The notes under the pieces: generated by a model
Database searches by the model: none
What the model was told of the DNA's origin: nothing
What the model saw: the letters and a program-made list of their open reading frames with translations, nothing else
Virus record (IMG/VR): IMGVR_UViG_3300014913_000033
Location: 1-37,934 of that record
Reading direction: 5' to 3' (one strand)
DNA length: 37,934 bases
From: a virus
Position numbers and translations under genes: made by a program
In this document: positions 6,324-14,814 of the stretch, piece after piece
Position numbering within the stretch: the first letter of the stretch is position 1
How the letters are laid out: every line of letters starts with the position of its first letter

Positions 6324-8906
6324 ATGAAACAAACTCTCATTAATGCAGTGAAAGAGTATTTCAACGGCGGATTGGTAGCCGTTCCAGTTAAAATCTCTAT
6401 CACAGCAGACCCCAAAGACCCAACAAGAAACAAAAAAAAACCACGTTTTGGCGTATCTTGGCAAAAACAGCCCGAATTCTTAAACGCTAATGCTATTATC
6501 GGCGTAATCGAGTCAGGCTTTACTTCTTATTACAGCAAGACCACAAAAAAGCCAATTAAAACCGATTACAATTCCTTAGCCCTACTCACTGGCGAAGCTC
6601 ACAATCTAATAGTTCTGGACATCGACACAGCCAAGCCAAGCGGTTACAAAACCCTTGAGAAATTAGGTATCCAAATTCCCGACAAAACCCCTTGTGTCCG
6701 TACACAGAGCGGAGGTCGTCACTATTATTTCAAATTCCCTAGAGAATTAAAAGGGTTCAAGACAACCAAGTCTTTCGGCAAGGATTACCATATCGACATA
6801 AGGGGCGACGGCGGACTTGTTTTCGCACCACCGACCAAGATCGACGACACAGCAGACGCAAAAGGCGGTGAATACGAATGGATAGAACCGTTTAGAAACA
6901 ATCTCCCCAATATGCCAAGAAAATTACTCGACTTTATTATCGAACAGAATAACCCGACCCCAACAAAGCCAACCGAAAAGCCAAAACCCCCACCGAAAAA
7001 GGAATATAAAGACGACGACCCTTATAAATTCGTACCCGATGCAGTCAATCTCTTATCGTCCTGTCATCTCGATTATGACAATTGGTGTCAAGTTGGTTTA
7101 GCTCTTGCGTCAATGGGCGAAGAAGGACGATCTTTCTTCCAACAAATCTCGAATAACCCAGCTTTCAACGATACACCTCAACAAATCGACAATAAATTCG
7201 ACAATTTTCTCAATACTGGCTCAGGTTCTGTCAAAATTGCGTCACTTTTCAAAATAGCAAAAGACAACGGTTTTCAATATCCACGCCAAACCAAGCCCGA
7301 AAGACAAGCTCCAAAAGGCGAGCTTAAAAAACCGACAACAAAACAGCAAAAAACCGAAAGCACTATACACGGACTAACACCTCAAGACATCCTTCTTTAT
7401 GCCGTTGACCAAGACAAAGGCGATGCAATTTTGGGAGCGTCACTGTTAGAAGGGCAATTTCTCTTTGACTTCAGGCGTACCAAGTGGCTAAAGTGGAACG
7501 GTACACGATGGGCAGTTGACGAAGAAGAATCTATCAGGCACACAGTCTCGACGAATCTCTATAAAATATACGAGTTTGCGTCTGTGGCTTACTTTTCGTC
7601 TATCAAAACCGAGTCAAGCGAGGGCGAAGCGTCAAGGATCAAAGCACACGCCAAAATATTAAGGGCAAAGCAAAAGAAAGCCTGTGAATTTCCGCACATG
7701 ACAAGGGTTTTAAGTTGGATGAAACCCCTATTATTAACATTTCAAGAGAATTTTGATATTAATCACGATTCTCTAAATGTGGCCAACGGCACAATCGACC
7801 TAAAAACGCAAGAACTCAAACCCCACGACCCGAAAGATTTAATCTCCAAGCAAGCTCCTGTCACCTACAACAAAGACGCGAAATGTCCAGAATGGGAAAA
7901 GTTTTTAGAGACTGTTATCGTTCACCCTGACGATCCGCTCGAAGATGGTACACTTAGCACCGACGGTCTAACTATTGGAACCTTGCAAAAATACGCTGGA
8001 CTTTGCCTTTCTGGTCACATAAAAGAACAGAAATTCTTATACTTATACGGACTAGGGGCAAATGGGAAGTCAATCTTCATCACAACGCTCTCTATGTTAT
8101 TGGGAGCCGGCGCGAACATAGGCGGAACAAGTCACGAGGGCGGTGGCTATGTAGGACACGCACCAATAGAGCTATTTATCCACAACAGGCAAAAAGACGA
8201 AGCTCATCGCCTTAACTACCTTGCAGAACTACAAGGGGCAAGGCTAGTCGTCTGTGATGAAATTGAAGGTAAAAGAGTGATGAGCGAATCGGCGATAAAG
8301 TCTGTGACATCGGGCATCGAGAAAGTAAATGCAATGCGCAAATTTGAAAAACCCTTCTCTTATAACTTCACAGGCAAACTTATACTTTTTGGCAATCATA
8401 GACTTACGATTAAGTCTTCAGATCGCGGAATTTGGCGACGCGTATTACTCAACGAATGGTACTATAATTTTGAGCAATCACCTCACAGGGAAGATTCAAC
8501 TATCGTTTTGAAACGATTCCAGAATGAACTTTCAGGTATACTCAATTGGGCGTTGACAGGACTAAAAAACTATGAAAGAGAAGGTCTAAAAGTAAGTAAG
8601 TCAATCATCGACACAACCGAACAATACAAGGACGACGCGGATCAACTCAAGCGCTGGCTAGATGAAAAGTGTACTGTTGCGCCTGAAATACTTACAACCT
8701 TTGGCGAGATATACACTTCCTACAAGAACTGGGTAGATGAAACAGACGAATATAAGGCTTTCAAGGGCAAAAATACACTAATTAGCGAGCTGTTAGAACG
8801 CGACGACTTCAACTTCAAAAAGGTCAAAAAAGGAAACCAAGGATTTAGAATCGAAGGTCTGAGAGTAAATTTCAAAACCCCCGATTTTACGCACAATAGC
8901 ACATAA
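6324..8906 (+). CDS. Bifunctional primase-polymerase / SF3 (D5, P4-type) helicase
   Basis: The main replication protein: makes primers and unwinds the phage origin. The 860 residues show an N-terminal prim-pol domain (about 1-210) with the metal-binding LDID (98-101), the SGGRHYYF motif (129-136) and DIRGDGGLVFAPP (158-170). A proline-rich linker follows (about 210-230), then a PriCT-like helical domain (about 240-320, CHLDYDNWCQVGLAL). The D5/SF3 helicase has Walker A GLGANGKS (about 576-583), Walker B LVVCDEIEG, sensor-like ILFGNHR and an arginine-finger region DRGIWRRVLL. A winged-helix-like C-terminus ends at GLRVNF. A strong AGAGGAG site precedes the ATG. Length and domain order match phage and plasmid replicases of this type. 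The origin-like repeats lie directly downstream. Confidence 0.93.
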   Translation: MKQTLINAVKEYFNGGLVAVPVKISITADPKDPTRNKKKPRFGVSWQKQPEFLNANAIIGVIESGFTSYYSKTTKKPIKTDYNSLALLTGEAHNLIVLDIDTAKPSGYKTLEKLGIQIPDKTPCVRTQSGGRHYYFKFPRELKGFKTTKSFGKDYHIDIRGDGGLVFAPPTKIDDTADAKGGEYEWIEPFRNNLPNMPRKLLDFIIEQNNPTPTKPTEKPKPPPKKEYKDDDPYKFVPDAVNLLSSCHLDYDNWCQVGLALASMGEEGRSFFQQISNNPAFNDTPQQIDNKFDNFLNTGSGSVKIASLFKIAKDNGFQYPRQTKPERQAPKGELKKPTTKQQKTESTIHGLTPQDILLYAVDQDKGDAILGASLLEGQFLFDFRRTKWLKWNGTRWAVDEEESIRHTVSTNLYKIYEFASVAYFSSIKTESSEGEASRIKAHAKILRAKQKKACEFPHMTRVLSWMKPLLLTFQENFDINHDSLNVANGTIDLKTQELKPHDPKDLISKQAPVTYNKDAKCPEWEKFLETVIVHPDDPLEDGTLSTDGLTIGTLQKYAGLCLSGHIKEQKFLYLYGLGANGKSIFITTLSMLLGAGANIGGTSHEGGGYVGHAPIELFIHNRQKDEAHRLNYLAELQGARLVVCDEIEGKRVMSESAIKSVTSGIEKVNAMRKFEKPFSYNFTGKLILFGNHRLTIKSSDRGIWRRVLLNEWYYNFEQSPHREDSTIVLKRFQNELSGILNWALTGLKNYEREGLKVSKSIIDTTEQYKDDADQLKRWLDEKCTVAPEILTTFGEIYTSYKNWVDETDEYKAFKGKNTLISELLERDDFNFKKVKKGNQGFRIEGLRVNFKTPDFTHNST

Positions 8907-9274
8907 ACAGAGAAAAAGCAATTGTCCTGACATGAACCTTTTCACTTCTTCACGAAAAGGTGAAAAAATAAAACGCCGTAACTGATTGAAAACTTAATAA
9001 GATATAGAGAAAAGTGAAAAAATCGCAAAAAAAAAGCAACCCCTATATATAATAAAAAAATAATATGTATAAACAAGTAACCCTTAAACGCAAAACAAAA
9101 TTATTTTTTAACTAGGACTTTTTTTTTTCACTTTTTCTATTCTTTGTATTAACTTCTTTAATACTAATACTTTAACCCTTATATATTTTTTCACTTTTGG
9201 TGAAAAAAGAGTGAAAAAGTGAAAAAGATGAAATTAGTAAGTAAAAAGGCTTAAAAAGATAGGAAATTGAGGAC
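8907..9274. other. Gene-free A+T-rich region with GTGAAAAA iterons: candidate replication origin
   Basis: No credible gene lies here. The octamer GTGAAAAA occurs on the plus strand at 8960, 9014, 9200, 9211 and 9219 and on the minus strand at 9124-9131 and 9187-9194; 9211 and 9219 are back to back. TTTTTTCAC (9186-9194) and GTGAAAAAA (9200-9208) form a 9-bp perfect inverted repeat with a 5-nt loop, and ACCTTTTC (8936-8943) with GAAAAGGT (8954-8961) a second, 8-bp one. Long A and T runs lie between them. Repeated sites plus easily melted DNA directly behind the replicative primase-helicase gene is the classic setting of an iteron origin; a cluster of regulator sites is the main alternative. 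Confidence 0.55.
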
Positions 9275-9304
9275 TTGACAAAATCAATCATAACTTGCTA
9301 AGTT
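9275..9304 (+). promoter_or_regulatory. Possible sigma70-type promoter for the small-gene early unit
   Basis: A perfect -35 TTGACA (9275-9280) is followed after 18 bp by a weak -10 (TAAGTT, 9299-9304) that has an upstream TG as in extended -10 promoters. It would drive the small genes from 9386 on. The poor -10 keeps confidence low. Confidence 0.4.
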
Positions 9305-9385
9305 CTGGCGGTGGTGATGAGATAGGATTTTTGGAAAGATGAGAGAAACTGTGAGAGAATCAAACTAAAAATAAAGGCGGTCAAA

Positions 9386-9565
9386 ATGACTGAAAAAGTA
9401 ACAGTAACTATTCAACTCGAACTAGGTCAAACGAAATTTGATTTTAACGAATCTGAAAGAAAAGAATTAGAATACCGATTAGAAAGATATTTTGTTGACT
9501 TCACAGGTTGGAATATTGGAAGGCTAGACATTGACATTGAGGACGGTGATCAAGATGACAGTTGA
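9386..9565 (+). CDS. Small acidic hypothetical protein
   Basis: A 59-residue frame starting MTEKVTVTIQLELGQ and ending in an Asp-rich tail (DIDIEDGDQDDS). It begins with a strand-like segment, then a charged helix (SERKELEYRLERYFVDF). The start has only a weak purine-rich upstream region (AAAGGCGG, 9373-9380). The end overlaps the next ATG by 11 nt, which supports translation of both. No family recognised; it is the first gene after the origin-like region. Confidence 0.5.
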   Translation: MTEKVTVTIQLELGQTKFDFNESERKELEYRLERYFVDFTGWNIGRLDIDIEDGDQDDS

Positions 9566-9737
9566 GCAACTCGGAAAAGCGCGTAGTAAACCAAAAACGC
9601 TGTTTTCTTTTGGTGACGAATATTTAGAAATGAAAGCCAAAAGAATCGCAATAGCAATAAGCGAGAGAATCGAAAGCAAACAGCGAGAAGAAAGGCGAAT
9701 AATTAAAAACTTTTTATCCTTGCTATTTAGTAAATAA
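9555..9737 (+). CDS. Small basic hypothetical protein
   Basis: A 60-residue basic, helical protein (MTVEQLGKARSKPKT to SLLFSK). The frame is open back to a TTG at 9531, but the ATG at 9555 has GAGGA at 9539-9543 and is the more natural start. The Arg/Lys-rich second half (SERIESKQREERRIIKNF) is predicted to be one long amphipathic helix ending in a short hydrophobic patch, so nucleic-acid or membrane-surface contact is conceivable. No known motif. Confidence 0.5.
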   Translation: MTVEQLGKARSKPKTLFSFGDEYLEMKAKRIAIAISERIESKQREERRIIKNFLSLLFSK

Positions 9738-9779
9738 CACGTATATTTATTTAGGTTAAAAAAAACAAATGGATGAATT

Positions 9780-10043
9780 ATGGATTTTAGACTAGACTTG
9801 AGGCGTTTCGTTGCCGAAAACGCAGATTTGCTTGGAAATTATAGTGAACTTCTAATTTATGCTGATGTTCCGGCAGGAAGGTTCTACAGGGACAATGGTG
9901 GTAATTTTTGCCAGAAGTTCAACAGTATAGAATATACGATTATCGCTAATAAGAATAGCGAGCTAATCGGCAAATATTGTGAAGATGGTCACCCAGAGAA
10001 ACCAATACAAAAAATATACACACCCACATCATTAATTTTTTGA
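9780..10043 (+). CDS. Hypothetical early protein
   Basis: An 87-residue frame with no family I recognise. It has an N-terminal charged helix (FRLDLRRFVAENADLL), a middle with alternating strands (SELLIYADVPAGRFYRDNGGNF) and a Cys pair far apart (QKFN preceded by C, and KYCEDGH). The start has a weak upstream GGATGA. The next gene has a strong ribosome binding site 13 nt after its end. The amino-acid composition is ordinary, which supports its being real. Confidence 0.55.
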   Translation: MDFRLDLRRFVAENADLLGNYSELLIYADVPAGRFYRDNGGNFCQKFNSIEYTIIANKNSELIGKYCEDGHPEKPIQKIYTPTSLIF

Positions 10044-10055
10044 GGAAGGAGCTGT

Positions 10056-10526
10056 ATGCAAAATTCACAAATCAAACACTATGCGCCTATTCTCTCGACA
10101 AATTATCCGCGATTACTGGAACTATTGAGAGACGAGAAAGTTATATCGGGATTTATGGCATGGTTAATAAGTGACGATGATCCTGATAAGTACTATACAA
10201 AGGGCATTACTTTGAAGTATCGTTCTGATGTCAAATGTTTTGAAATTGGTAATAGTCAAGCCTGTGAGAGCAATTGGACAGACGAGCAAATCATCGCCGA
10301 TTGGAAAAAATGGAACGTCCACTATTTTGATATTCCAGACGAAAAGCGAGTTGAAAAGGCGGTTGAGTATTTGATCGAAAAAGTTGAGGGCGAAAGCTGT
10401 GAAAATTGTGGAGTTGTAGAATGTCATCCACGTGAGCCTTGCGCTTGGGAGTTTTTATCAAAGGACGCAACCGAAATCGTCACAGGTATTCAGAAAACTC
10501 TTAGGGGGCAAGATGGCGAAGAATAA
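10056..10526 (+). CDS. Hypothetical early protein with clustered cysteines
   Basis: A 156-residue protein with an excellent AGGAAGGAG site 6 nt before the ATG. The first 110 residues are mixed alpha/beta with several Trp (SNWTDEQIIADWKKWNVHYF). Near the C-terminus a Cys cluster (GESCENCGVVECHPREPCAWEF) could hold a metal: CxxC, then C and C. I do not recognise the family. It overlaps the next gene by 14 nt in another frame. Confidence 0.65.
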   Translation: MQNSQIKHYAPILSTNYPRLLELLRDEKVISGFMAWLISDDDPDKYYTKGITLKYRSDVKCFEIGNSQACESNWTDEQIIADWKKWNVHYFDIPDEKRVEKAVEYLIEKVEGESCENCGVVECHPREPCAWEFLSKDATEIVTGIQKTLRGQDGEE

Positions 10527-10761
10527 AAGTATGAGTATCGGAGCCTATAATCATTTTCCACATTATCACGTATCAGGCGGTCCAGTTGACTTCTATGTCT
10601 ATATCGCAGAATCAGAACACAAAAGCTCTTCTTCAAAATGGATAACTGGAAAGAAAGCCTTTGCTCTGTTACTCAGACTAAGGCACTTGTATAAAAAAGA
10701 TCGCAAAGGGTTCATTGATCTTGTGCGCGAACTTCACGAAAAATATAGAAAAATGGGGTGA
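10513..10761 (+). CDS. Small hypothetical protein
   Basis: An 82-residue protein. The frame is open back to a TTG at 10432, but that stretch shadows the upstream gene; the ATG at 10513 follows a G-rich TAGGGGG site and gives MAKNKSMSIG. Residues HFPHYHVSGGPVDFYVYIAE are strand- and His-rich, followed by SKWITGKKAFALLLRLRHLYKK and a basic helical end. There is no diagnostic motif. The next start lies 1 nt after the stop, so the two are coupled. Confidence 0.55.
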   Translation: MAKNKSMSIGAYNHFPHYHVSGGPVDFYVYIAESEHKSSSSKWITGKKAFALLLRLRHLYKKDRKGFIDLVRELHEKYRKMG

Positions 10762-10762
10762 G

Positions 10763-10900
10763 ATGTGTGACAATTACAGTGCAATTTCCGAATATATGAG
10801 ATTAGCAGTACAGGCGACACAAAGAGCGTTTTCACCAAAGCAACGGAAAGGCGGAGCAATGAGAAGCGAAACAGGGCAATTAATCGAAAGCGAGAAATAA
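10763..10900 (+). CDS. Very small hypothetical protein
   Basis: A 45-residue frame, MCDNYSAISEYMRLAVQA to IESEK. It starts 1 nt after the previous stop, with GGGGTGAG just upstream, and its last base is the first base of the next ATG (TAATG at 10898-10902). It is called from this tight packing only; composition (Gln, Arg, Ser rich, one Cys) says nothing about function. Confidence 0.45.
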   Translation: MCDNYSAISEYMRLAVQATQRAFSPKQRKGGAMRSETGQLIESEK

Positions 10901-11103
10901 TGCCACAAAAACCCGAAACAACAAACGCCGAGTATCAATCATCACAGCTGGTGGGTATTCAATGCCCGAAATGTCAGACCTTTGACGATCAAAGCGTCAA
11001 GTACACCACTAAAGGACGAAATATGATTACACGACTAAGGGTCTGTAAAAAATGCGGCGAACACGTCAACACAGAGGAAAAACCGATCAAACTCCATAAA
11101 TAA
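10900..11103 (+). CDS. Small zinc-ribbon protein
   Basis: A 67-residue protein with two CxxC knuckles: QCPKCQTFDD (about residues 21-30) and VCKKCGEHVN (about 48-57), the spacing of a zinc ribbon as in TFIIS-like or Ogr-type phage proteins. Such small ribbons usually bind DNA or contact RNA polymerase. It is the last gene of the early plus-strand set and directly precedes an intrinsic terminator and the late operon, so a late-gene activator is an attractive but unproven role. TAATG overlap with the upstream gene. Confidence 0.7.
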   Translation: MPQKPETTNAEYQSSQLVGIQCPKCQTFDDQSVKYTTKGRNMITRLRVCKKCGEHVNTEEKPIKLHK

Positions 11104-11137
11104 AGCCTATATAGTACATAGAAAAAATAATACTTGA

Positions 11138-11168
11138 AAAACTTACATTAATAGTGTAAGTTTTTTTT
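11138..11168 (+). terminator. Intrinsic terminator at the end of the early region
   Basis: AAAACTTACA (11138-11147) and TGTAAGTTTT (11155-11164) form a 10-bp hairpin with a 7-nt loop, and the T run goes on to 11168. The stem is A+T-rich, so termination may be partial. It separates early genes from the terminase operon; I see no clear promoter in the 35 bp that follow. Confidence 0.7.
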
Positions 11169-11203
11169 GTAACCGTTGAAAGTGTGATACTGACAAGGGG
11201 TAT

Positions 11204-11734
11204 ATGGCCCGAATAACAAAATACGCACCCGAAACAATAAAGAAGGTGTTAGACTATGTACGCAAAGGGAATAAAGTCACTCATACGGCTAAGAAGTTCA
11301 ATCTTCCCTATTCCACTGTGCAAACATGGGTCTCAAGGTCTGGGCAAAAAGCCCACCAAAGACGCGACAAGCAAGGCGAAATTGAGATCACGGCAATCGA
11401 CCAACTTACGCCAAGAATCTACAAAGCCACTTCTGACATTCTCGATACTCTTACTAGTGCTGTTTCTGCCAAGTCTAACGCTAGGGAACGTAAGACAATC
11501 ACAAGCAACCTCGCACTTAAAGACGCTGGCAAATTCACCACGCAAGACGTTAAAAATCTTGCAACAGCTCTCGGAATTGTTTTCGATAAACTCGATAAAA
11601 CTCTCAAGAGTAACGATCCAAAGGGTAAGACAGGCGGAAAAATACTTGTCATGTGGGATAGTCCGCCAGTTGAAGAAGAGAAGTCTGACGAACATTATCC
11701 ACCTGTGCCAATGGGCGAAGAACATGAAGAATAG
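11204..11734 (+). CDS. terS: Terminase small subunit (putative)
   Basis: The DNA-recognition subunit of the packaging motor. The 176 residues start with a helix-turn-helix of the transposase/terminase type (ETIKKVLDYVRKGNKVTHTA, then KFNLPYSTVQTWV, about residues 9-43). A helical middle suited to oligomerisation follows (SDILDTLTSAVSAKSNA, DVKNLATALGIVFDKLDKTL), and the tail is acidic and Pro/Glu-rich (PPVEEEKSDEHYPP). Identification rests on this layout and on its place directly before the large subunit, with an 11-nt overlap. A GGGG site precedes the ATG. Confidence 0.82.
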   Translation: MARITKYAPETIKKVLDYVRKGNKVTHTAKKFNLPYSTVQTWVSRSGQKAHQRRDKQGEIEITAIDQLTPRIYKATSDILDTLTSAVSAKSNARERKTITSNLALKDAGKFTTQDVKNLATALGIVFDKLDKTLKSNDPKGKTGGKILVMWDSPPVEEEKSDEHYPPVPMGEEHEE

Positions 11735-13118
11735 AAGCGGAATAAATCCCAAAAATCACGATATTAAAATCAAGGACGGTCAAGTCGAAGGTGACAGGAT
11801 TGTAAGACTTGCGCCACCTTTAGGTCCATTGGCTGAGATCGTGCATAGTAACACACAATTTCAAGTTGTTGTTTGTGGTCGAAGAGTTGGGAAAACTGGT
11901 CAAGGTTTGCGATGGTTGTTAAAACGTGCTTTACAGTGTCCAAGCCCCGAATATGAAAACTGGTATATTGCACCGACAAAGGTTTGGGCGCGCCGAGTTG
12001 CTTGGCTTAGGCTCAAAAACCTTATTCCATTAGCACTAAGGGGCGCAAAACCCCCGAATGAGACACGCTACGAAATAGAGCTTGTAAACGGAAACAGGAT
12101 ACGATTAGTGGGAGCAGATAAGCCTAGCGATTTAGTTGGGAACGCCATTTGGAGCGCATTGCCCGACGAATACGGCGCAATGAAAGCCGATACGTTAGCC
12201 TATATTATGCCAGCTATTGCCGATGTTAAAGGTCACCTTCTTTTCCTTGGAACGCCAAGAGGTCGAAATCATTTTTATAAGCTGTATCAATACGGATTGA
12301 CATCAGGCAACCCGAAGTGGAAATCATACCCAATTTACAAGACAATCGACTCGCCTTGGGTAACAGAGCAACAAATCCAAAACGCTCGAAGCATTATGGA
12401 TCCACTTTTGTTCGCACAGGAGTTTGAAGGAAGTTTTGAGAACTATCGCGGAAAAGTTTACAATGACTTTTTGTCACAGGACGCACCACACGGTAACTTG
12501 ACGATTGCCGAGTTCAATCCCGAAATTGAGACATATTGCGGTTTAGACTTTGGCTGGACGCACCCTGTCGTCGCGGCGTGGATGCAATACGACCGAGTAA
12601 GAGACATTTGGTATTTATTGCGCGATGTTTTCGCTAGGAGTCAAGTCCGAACCGAGACCCTTATCGCAATGCTACACGGAAAGCCTGTCGAATTGTCAAA
12701 CGGTGTTTATCAATGCCCTGTACCTAGAGAATATATTCACAACGTCAAGTATATTGCTGGACATGAGGCGAATATAAAACGAGGTGAGGCGAACGGCGCT
12801 AACATGAAAAAAATCTTACGCGCCGGCGGAATCTTCTTGAAAGTTAAGTTTCATTATTTGGCTCCGTCTTTGTCATCTGTTAGAGCCTATATTTTGAACC
12901 CATCAGGCGAACGCCGATTTTTAGTTGATAAACGTGGAAATGACAAACCGCTCCACGATCTCGAAGCGTATCACTACCCAGAGAAAGACGGTGTTTTAAT
13001 CGGTGAAGAGCCTGTCAAGGATGGTAGTGACGATATTCCCGATGCTATAAGATACGTAATTGATACGATTACACCGCTGAAACAGTCAATAAGAAAAAAG
13101 GTGGGAAAATGGTATTAA
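11724..13118 (+). CDS. terL: Terminase large subunit
   Basis: ATPase-nuclease that pumps DNA into the capsid and cuts it. The frame is open back to 11256, but that part shadows the small subunit; the ATG at 11724 gives a normal 464 residues. Motifs: Walker A GRRVGKT (52-58), Walker B-like ALPDEYG with Asp-Glu at 148-149, coupling motif FLGTPRG (174-180), and the RNase H-like nuclease with GLDFGW (Asp at about 275) and a C-terminal DDIPDAIRY acidic site. The residues before Walker B are less hydrophobic than usual, but the catalytic Glu is present. The ribosome binding site is weak, consistent with coupling to the small-subunit gene. Confidence 0.93.
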   Translation: MKNRSGINPKNHDIKIKDGQVEGDRIVRLAPPLGPLAEIVHSNTQFQVVVCGRRVGKTGQGLRWLLKRALQCPSPEYENWYIAPTKVWARRVAWLRLKNLIPLALRGAKPPNETRYEIELVNGNRIRLVGADKPSDLVGNAIWSALPDEYGAMKADTLAYIMPAIADVKGHLLFLGTPRGRNHFYKLYQYGLTSGNPKWKSYPIYKTIDSPWVTEQQIQNARSIMDPLLFAQEFEGSFENYRGKVYNDFLSQDAPHGNLTIAEFNPEIETYCGLDFGWTHPVVAAWMQYDRVRDIWYLLRDVFARSQVRTETLIAMLHGKPVELSNGVYQCPVPREYIHNVKYIAGHEANIKRGEANGANMKKILRAGGIFLKVKFHYLAPSLSSVRAYILNPSGERRFLVDKRGNDKPLHDLEAYHYPEKDGVLIGEEPVKDGSDDIPDAIRYVIDTITPLKQSIRKKVGKWY

Positions 13119-13140
13119 CCCCCGAAAGCACAGGAGTTTA

Positions 13141-14814
13141 ATGGATTTTCTAAAAGTTTATAAATCGAGATTACAAAGCGCATTAAACGCCAACATCCCT
13201 TGGAGTGAAAAGGGCAAAATACTCTTTGCTATTGCCAAGGCTCAAGTGATCACAGATCGTCAAAGAGAAGCGGAAATTAAAATCGACTTTTACGAGGGCG
13301 ACCAAGCGGACTATGTGACAAAGTACATAAAAGAGAAGTTCAAAGAGCATGAGAATCTTTTGCGCCTGTTGGATTGGTATAATATCACAAAGTTAATCGT
13401 TGATAAAATCTCTAATATTTACGCCAGCCCAGCAACTAGAACGCTAATAAACGACAAGTCTATCGCACAGAAGAAGGCTAAAGTAAAAATAGGCGAAGAA
13501 CCCAAAGAAGTCAAACAAGACGTAATGCTCGCTAAACAGCAAGAGCTATTTGACGAGATCATGTCTTTGAGTAATTGGCGCGAGTTTATGACGACTGTCA
13601 ACACATACACAAATATTTGTAATGAAGTGATGGTCAGACCCTTCTTCTTTGACGCACAGGGTATTATCAAGCTCGATCTTCTTACTCCCGATGTTGTCCT
13701 ACCATTGCCAAACGACCAAGACCCGACAGAGCTTGAGGGGGTTATTTTCCAGAAACGATTTTACGATGATTTTTCAGTCAACAAAGACAATGACCCATCT
13801 GTAATATATCACATTTGGACGGCTACCGATTACAGCCAATTCACCGAGGACAAGGGCGAATTTACACCTAGACCAATCGAAGAAAATACAGAGGGCGTGA
13901 ACCCTTATGGCATTTTACCGATTGCCATTTCCAGAAATAAAATCGCCATTGATAGAATTTTCTCAAACGATGGCAAAGACCTTATTAATTTGCAGTACAG
14001 TATCAATCGCCTAATCCTTCAGATCAATGAATTAACGCTTTTACAATCTTTCGCCGTGCCTGTGTTGACTGGTTGGGATAAAATGGAGGGTGACATACTT
14101 ATCTCGCCGGGTGTGCCTTTGGTACTACCGCCGAATGACAAAATGAGCGAACAGACGGCAGGATTTGCCTATGTAACGCCAGACAGCAAGATAAGCGAAC
14201 TCGAGGCACAATTGAAAGCCAAGCTCGAAAGAGTCGCAATGGTTTATAATATTGCGCCGTCCGAATTTCAGGTACAAGGCTCGCCAGCCAGTGGATACGC
14301 TATAAGGCTTATGAACAAAGGCTTAGAACAAATGTGGCATAAGCAAAACGGTTTTTATGAGTCAATGGAACAGAGAACGGCAAAAATTGTGATGAAAATT
14401 TGGAATTATCACCGTCACCACTTGACGAACGACAGCCCTTTAGCCAAGTATAAGGCTATTCAATTTGCCGATGATACGAGGCTTAACTGTATAACCAGCG
14501 TGCCGAACTTCCCCAGCGATCCAATAGAGGCAAGAGAGCGCTTGGATTGGGAAATCAGGCATAATCTCAATAATTATGTTTCCTATATGATAAAAGAGTA
14601 TGGACTGTCCGAGTCTGAAGCGATTGCTACAATTGAGAAAAATCGCCAAGTCAATGAACAGTATAAGCCAGCGCCAGCGGAAGACCCTTTTGACGATGAG
14701 GGTAAGGCAATTGGTGACAACAAAAAAGACGATGGGCGTGAGTTTATCGGCAAGGTCAAAGAGGAATTACTAGACAAAAAGCCAAACACAGAGGAGCAAG
14801 ATGAAGAAGAATAA
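13141..14814 (+). CDS. Portal protein (SPP1 gp6-like)
   Basis: Forms the twelve-fold ring at the capsid vertex through which DNA enters. 557 residues, typical length. The N-terminal region (KIDFYEGDQADYVTK, LLDWYNITKLIVDKISNIYAS) matches the start of SPP1-type portals. A central part with SRNKIAIDRIFSNDGKDLINL and FAVPVLTGWDKMEGDIL corresponds to the wing and stem. EFQVQGSPASGYAIRLMNKGLEQM resembles the conserved crown-proximal segment. The C-terminus is very acidic (PFDDEGKAIGDNKKDDG to EEQDEEE). AGGAG site before the ATG; the end overlaps the next gene by 14 nt. Confidence 0.88.
   Translation: MDFLKVYKSRLQSALNANIPWSEKGKILFAIAKAQVITDRQREAEIKIDFYEGDQADYVTKYIKEKFKEHENLLRLLDWYNITKLIVDKISNIYASPATRTLINDKSIAQKKAKVKIGEEPKEVKQDVMLAKQQELFDEIMSLSNWREFMTTVNTYTNICNEVMVRPFFFDAQGIIKLDLLTPDVVLPLPNDQDPTELEGVIFQKRFYDDFSVNKDNDPSVIYHIWTATDYSQFTEDKGEFTPRPIEENTEGVNPYGILPIAISRNKIAIDRIFSNDGKDLINLQYSINRLILQINELTLLQSFAVPVLTGWDKMEGDILISPGVPLVLPPNDKMSEQTAGFAYVTPDSKISELEAQLKAKLERVAMVYNIAPSEFQVQGSPASGYAIRLMNKGLEQMWHKQNGFYESMEQRTAKIVMKIWNYHRHHLTNDSPLAKYKAIQFADDTRLNCITSVPNFPSDPIEARERLDWEIRHNLNNYVSYMIKEYGLSESEAIATIEKNRQVNEQYKPAPAEDPFDDEGKAIGDNKKDDGREFIGKVKEELLDKKPNTEEQDEEE

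Noticed and set aside
8936-8961. Hairpin ACCTTTTC/GAAAAGGT as terminator of the primase-helicase gene
   Set aside because: Loop is long, the stem is weak and no T run follows on the plus strand; it fits better as part of the repeat-rich origin-like region.
11167-11192. Late promoter directly after the early terminator
   Set aside because: Possible -35 and -10 words (TTGTAA or TTGAAA; GATACT) have the wrong spacing, so I could not support a promoter; late transcription may come from read-through or a phage-specific promoter.
11256-11723. Long N-terminal extension of the large terminase
   Set aside because: It lies in another frame of the small-subunit gene, is Ser/Leu-rich without family likeness, and the ATG at 11724 gives the normal terminase length.
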